The notes beneath the pieces were generated by a model, which had not been told where the DNA came from, did not search any database, and saw nothing but the letters and a program-made list of their open reading frames with translations. From Daedaleopsis sinensis (lineage: Eukaryota; Basidiomycota; Agaricomycetes; Polyporales; Polyporaceae): DNA of 64,000 nt. Location of the stretch: the NCBI GenBank assembly GCA_033807695.1, contig CM066302.1, positions 930,001 through 994,000 of the forward strand. Reading direction: 5' to 3'. Below, piece after piece: positions 59,332-64,000 of the stretch (the first letter of the stretch is position 1; every line of letters begins with the position of its first letter). The position numbers and the translations under genes are program-made.

Positions 59332-60660
59332 TATGGATGCATTGGAAGCACCGCGTCGTTTCTCAACAACTCCTGGTTCGGGCTCTTCGTTGGTCGCCTA
59401 TATAACCGGCAATACTTGTAGGCCAGTCCTATCTACTACTCAGGTTGCCGCTGCTGATTGACTAATTGCAGCTACTACCTGCTATGCGGTGGCTCGCTGC
59501 CGCTCTCGTTATCACCCTTCATGCATTCAATAGCCAAGCCCGACGCCTATTACCAGGTACTGTCATCCAAATGATGATGGTATTCCTTAGACTCAACCGC
59601 TAGAACGTTCCCCACATATTCTCCTCGGACGTGGCATCGACGCGGGCATGGACGCAGGGATAACCTACATCCCTAACATTGCCGTCATCTCACAGTACTT
59701 CCAGAAGCGGCGCGTGTTTGCGATCTCCATTGTTGCCTTCGGCTCGTCACTCGACTTCGTCGTACATCCCATATTGCTCAGCAACATGCTCAGCCATCCG
59801 TCGATCGGCTTCGTGATCGCGGCACGTGCAAACACGGGCACGATCATGGCTCTGTTGGTCGCGTTGTATGAGAACGGCGCACCCTACGATTACGGTCACA
59901 TTGTGAAGCTCGGTGCGCAAGTTCGTGAAAGACAGAGCATTTGTGTTCACCACGCTGAGGTACGTGTCGGTGTGCGATTAGGCTGCACAGACGGGTTTGT
60001 GGCTGACTAGTGCCGGATTGAATCCAGAGTGACGGTGGTCATCATCATCTTCTTCCCTGTCTATTACCTACAGTTTGACGCGCTCGCACATAACCTGGAC
60101 AAGAGCTTATCGTTTTATGCTGTATGTCTATTGCTCGTGTATAGACAATCGTTTACGACCGGCACTCGTCCACAGCTGGTTATCATGAATGCGTCTAGCT
60201 TTGTGGAGCGTCTTTCTCCTGTGTTCTATGTGGACTACATAGGGGTCGAGAACCTCCTCATTATCTCGACCTTCTGCTGCGCGGTGCTTATGTTGAGCAT
60301 GATTGCGCTGAAGACTATCACGAGCGTGATCGCCATTGGCGTCATCTTCGGTTTGCTGTCAGGTGTTTGTGAGTGATGGCTCTTCATCGGCTGACGATTT
60401 AGACGACAGTCAACTCACAGTCATTCGTATCTGTTAGATATCACCCTGCTCGTGCCGTGGTTCGCCATGCTAGCGGACGACAGTACGGAAATCGGGCATG
60501 TGTTTGACACCGCAAAGTTGCGGCGTTTCGAGCTGACCTGAACCATCATATAGGACTCGCATACATGTAGTGTTGTTCTTCGCCGGTACGTGCCTGCTGG
60601 CTGCAGTATTGTGTTACATTGCTGACAGCGTCTCGTAGGTGTCTGGAACATGAGCACCGT
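59332..60660 (+). CDS. MFS transporter, monocarboxylate-porter-like, probably incomplete
   Basis: Exons encode typical MCT-like segments: YGCIGSTASFLNNSWFGLFV and GRLYNRQYF; YYLLCGGSLPLSLSPFMHSI; LLGRGIDAGMDAGITYIPNI, then AVISQYFQKRRVFAISIVAF; PVYYLQFDALAHNLDKSLSF; and, after a 54-base in-frame intron (60134-60187), LVIMNASSFVERLSPVFYVD and ENLLIISTFCCAVLMLSMIA. A later exon gives ITLLVPWFAMLADDSTEIG. These match TM helices 2-4 and 7-11 of fungal monocarboxylate-type carriers. The first helix exon does not join in phase, one intron would be only about 34 bp, and the last helix meets stops, so the copy may be decaying. Substrate unknown. Confidence 0.55.
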
Positions 60661-62337
60661 TTCCGGAACTCCCTGTAGATGACATTTAGAGTATGTGTTG
60701 CCGAGATCGAATCAGTCGGTATGTATTGCTCCGTTGACCGTCAAACTTCGCCTGCGCTACTTGTATTCATACAAGAAACGCATGGATTTCTCACCCAACT
60801 TCTATCAGATGTCGGCCCGAGATGACAACGTAGACACTAACCTCACGTTCCTGTCTACGGTCACCTCATCCCCCTCCACCACGCTGTTAAACGAGTTCGT
60901 TCCCTTCGACTACAACAACAGGCATACACTTCCAGCAACAGATGATAAGTCCTTCACTCTTCTCGTCCGAGAACGATTACAAGCTGTGGAAGTGCTCACC
61001 GACGCTTCAAAACGGCCGTCCGGCTATGCCACATAGTCCCAGCTTCCGCGAAGCAAACTTAGGGAATCTCCTGCCCTCCAGTGACGCCAGCACGACTAAA
61101 GTCAGCTTACTGCACCGTACTTCCAAAAAGGGGCGTGCAGAGTTTAGTTGTGGTCCGGCTGGTGCTATCACAGCGTACGAATCCTCAGAAAACGTGCTCG
61201 TCGGGACGATCAGTCCGATTGCGAAATGTCACTTTCCGACACTTGTACGCACGGGATTCCTGACACCTACCGCATGCAAGAGTAACAAATTTCCCATATC
61301 AAAAAGAAACCGTTTTCGTTTACTAGCTTGTCTTCCGTGCAGCCCCTTGTTCGGCAAGACAGTAGGACCTGTCTCTACAAAGTGCGACCCATATGTTATC
61401 CAGTTAAGTACATTTCTTGGTATTCGCTGTGTTCATTGCATCTACTGATATGTCCACCCACTACATAGTTTGTTCTCACCACAACTCGAATCGTAATGTC
61501 GGGTCGAATATTGCTCGCGAATGATATTGATTTTTGATTATCTCAGCGATGCGATAACTTCCGACATCAGTTATTGTCTACATGTCCAGTCGTTTGCGAG
61601 TGGCACCCAAGAATGGATCGACTCAGAAATATCAAAAATGGCTTCCCGAACCCGGACACGTTCCACATGACATTCCCTGGCATTGCTGCAGTGTTTGTGC
61701 AAAGACAGGCCCCCACACCGAGCAACGACTTGTTGTTCCTTCCATATTACCGAAGATATTGCACCGAGTTGATGGGCCTTATCAGAACCTGCAGTCGTTC
61801 CACACGGTGCGCACAACATCTTACGGTGCACATATGGACTTTGATTATATCCAACTGAAACAGCATGACAGGACAAAAAACATTCTTCTACGCCGATCAC
61901 TGCGAGTGCCACGTAACTTCGACAACTTTCGAAGCCAATTTGGTATACAGCAAGCATGCATCGCAATGCATGACTCATCATCACCATTACATCTCTCCCG
62001 TGTACGTGTCGCCTGCCACTTTCGGAAAATCCATGTATTATAAACAGAACCGGTGACAACGCTCTAGGTCAATCACGTCTAGTTATTGACTGCCACGTAT
62101 GACAGGACATACTATGAGCGGACCGAACAACCACCTTTTGTCCTACCTAACATGCACTCACGTCTTTTGGTCGTTCGCTGAGCCTGCAGCCCGCATATTT
62201 AAATCGGCTGTAGTCGACCATCCTCACATACTCTACCCAACTACTTATCATCTCATCGCAGACCACTACATTTGTAGGTTCATTCACTATTACCACGCCG
62301 CACAAACTGATATTGCGTTAGTTCACGTGTGGCACAA
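60661..62337. other. Gene-poor stretch with two unassigned frames
   Basis: Open frames at 60942-61448 (+) and 61582-62043 (+, with an equally open minus strand) have no recognisable domain and no convincing splice partners. The last 300 bases are the likely promoter region of F-box paralog 3. Confidence 0.35.
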
Positions 62338-63627
62338 ATGGACATAGACCTTAACGTCACCCTGCACTCCAACGACCTCACGCCGATCTGCAGGTAAGGA
62401 CAACATTCTCTACTTGCACGTCCTCTTCTAAATCTTTTTGTCCTGGCCAGTGCGTCCCTGGAAATCCTGATGACGATTCTCGACCAGGTCGGCATGAAGG
62501 ACATCCTCGCGTGCAGGGCCACATCCCATCAACTTTTCCGCGCTTCGGTTGCTACACTTCGCCATAATCTGAAGGCCATGTTAAGCCCTTTCGTGGTCAA
62601 TGTCGACGAGTTCTGTGCCCACCTGGATCGTCAACGGACGCTAATCGGAGGTCTATTCGCGCTAGCATTTTTCATCCGTGACAAGAGCTTCCCGGTGGAT
62701 CTGCTAGAGCTGTATGCACCCGATCAGCTTTACCCCGGAACGGTAGAGGCGGTCAGCGATCACATCCGCGGCGCATTGGAGTACATTTCCGTCACGGCAA
62801 CAGGCACGACGTTTCCAGGTCGCGATGTCTCCGAATGTACACATTTTCGCCTTACCACCGGCCGGTCTATCGTGGTCTATCAATCTTCAGATTGGACAGC
62901 CATGTCTCCCATCACACGCTCCCCTTGCACTGCCCTCATCAACTACGTAACCCCTACGTCCTTCGGCTGTGCTTATCCGCAATTGACGTTTCGTCGACGG
63001 GCACTCCTTGCTGACCACTCAATGGTCCAACCTCTACCACTCGACTTCTACATCATGAACTTGCTCACAGAGGAGGGGTTTGATGTTTCGTGGTCGCCCG
63101 TCAGATTTCACCGGTTGGATGGTGGACGCATTCGTGTATCCCAGTCCGACCTGCTAGACCGTACTAGTATGCCGACGCTGGGTGATATGCTTCTCCACAA
63201 ACACGGTGATCACCCGGCCACGCCGTTACAGCCTCTCCGGCCTTCATGGGGGACACCGGCCGCATGGGAAAGGTACGGTTGGCCATATCCGAGACACACA
63301 AGATGCTGCTATGCCTACAAGCGCATGTGTCCCAAACAGACTCGGTATTTCGCTGACCCTACATGGCTCATGGACTTCTTCGACCCCTTATCCGTTGACA
63401 GACATGCACTCCAGTCTCAGTACCGGGTCCCGTATGGAACGGTAGTCGCATGGAAACTCTGGAGCTCATATCGATGCAGTATGGGTCATTCGTGTGACCA
63501 GATCATCCCAGAGAAGCTCTTCTTTCACGACGGCTTCGTTAAACTTCCTGCGTTACCGGGCGACCATGTTCTTGACCGGCGACGCCCACTCGAACACCCA
63601 CCTGTCTATCTGTATCGTTTGGGGTGA
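62338..63627 (+). CDS. F-box protein, NTase-like family (paralog 3)
   Basis: Exons 62338-62393 and 62451-63627 close in frame: 410 residues. The start is MDIDLNVTLHSNDLTPI. The F-box is created by the splice: ASLEILMTILDQVGMKDILA, then CRATSHQLFRASV. The NTase-like region reads TLIGGLFALAFFIRDKSFPV followed by DLLELYAPDQ; G-G is kept but the D-x-D acids are not aligned. The shared block is SPCTALINYVTPTSFGCAYP, and the long-form C-terminal block is VPYGTVVAWKLWSSYRCSMG. Compared with paralog 2 it has an extra Cys/Tyr-rich piece (RHTRCCYAYKRMCPKQTRYF). Intact and probably expressed. Confidence 0.75.
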
Positions 63628-64000
63628 TACTATATGGACCATATGTATATGACTGCAGCCGACTGTCGTACGTACCTGCCGAATCGTGATGTAATAACGA
63701 GAAAAACAAGAATTGTGGATCCGCTGGTCTCTTTGTAGTTACGGACATGACAAACAATGATATTGCACACCGAAACCCTCTCGACCTCGCCATATCCTCC
63801 AATACGCCCATTCACTCAAAGTGTCCCAAAGATACAAGACTGAAGGTCGGTAACACAGATGTAAGGAGATACAGTACAGATATGTGTTGTATCCGAGTCG
63901 ATGTCGTCTCTCGCACGGAAAACTGGTCGCGTACAGATAGCTCCAACTAAATAACGTTGACCTAAGTCAGTAAGCCACGAGTACGTAACACAGTATAGAA
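63628..64000. other. Right-edge flank
   Basis: Downstream of F-box paralog 3. No gene was recognised before the window ends. Confidence 0.4.

Overview
The window is nuclear DNA of a basidiomycete fungus, most likely an agaricomycete of the polypore group. The evidence is many short introns (about 45-100 bp, GT-AG), GC-rich left-hand genes, a tandem-BTB protein, a CE16 esterase, a basidiomycete-style HMG-box family and lineage-specific F-box genes. This is inferred from gene style; no database was searched.

Left block, 1-14.1 kb: compact and conserved. It holds a small helical protein gene (+), TIM50 (-), a secreted CE16 SGNH esterase (-), an NAPE-PLD/FMP30-like metallo-beta-lactamase-fold phospholipase (-), a 553-residue tandem-BTB protein (-), a tRNA-Gly(GCC) gene (+) and a seven-exon MoaB/Mog (CinA-like) domain protein (+).

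Middle block, 14.1-41 kb: gene-poor and partly decayed. It contains a small predicted N-acylated Gly-rich protein, three intact multi-exon genes of unknown function (16.9-18.4, 28.6-29.7 and 32.6-33.9 kb), and relics of two HMG-box genes, a coiled-coil protein gene and another unrecognised gene. A 1.5-kb array of 83-bp repeats lies between the divergent 28.6-29.7 and 32.6-33.9 kb genes, and a short inverted-repeat pair lies near 35 kb.

Right block, 41-64 kb: a divergent ribonucleotide reductase large subunit with a long low-complexity insert before its C-terminal CxxC; unknown genes at 46, 47.6-49.2 and 50.3-51.9 kb; a divergent SRPK/LAMMER-type kinase; an MCT-like MFS transporter, possibly damaged; and three paralogous F-box proteins. 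One F-box protein keeps a nucleotidyltransferase-like G-S...D-x-D signature that the other two have lost.

No complete transposon, CRISPR array, rRNA or biosynthetic cluster was seen. The most notable items are the altered RNR, the F-box/NTase-like family, the Cys-rich protein pair, and the minisatellite set between two divergent unknown genes. Exon models described as closing in frame were checked by hand from splice sites; other models are approximate.
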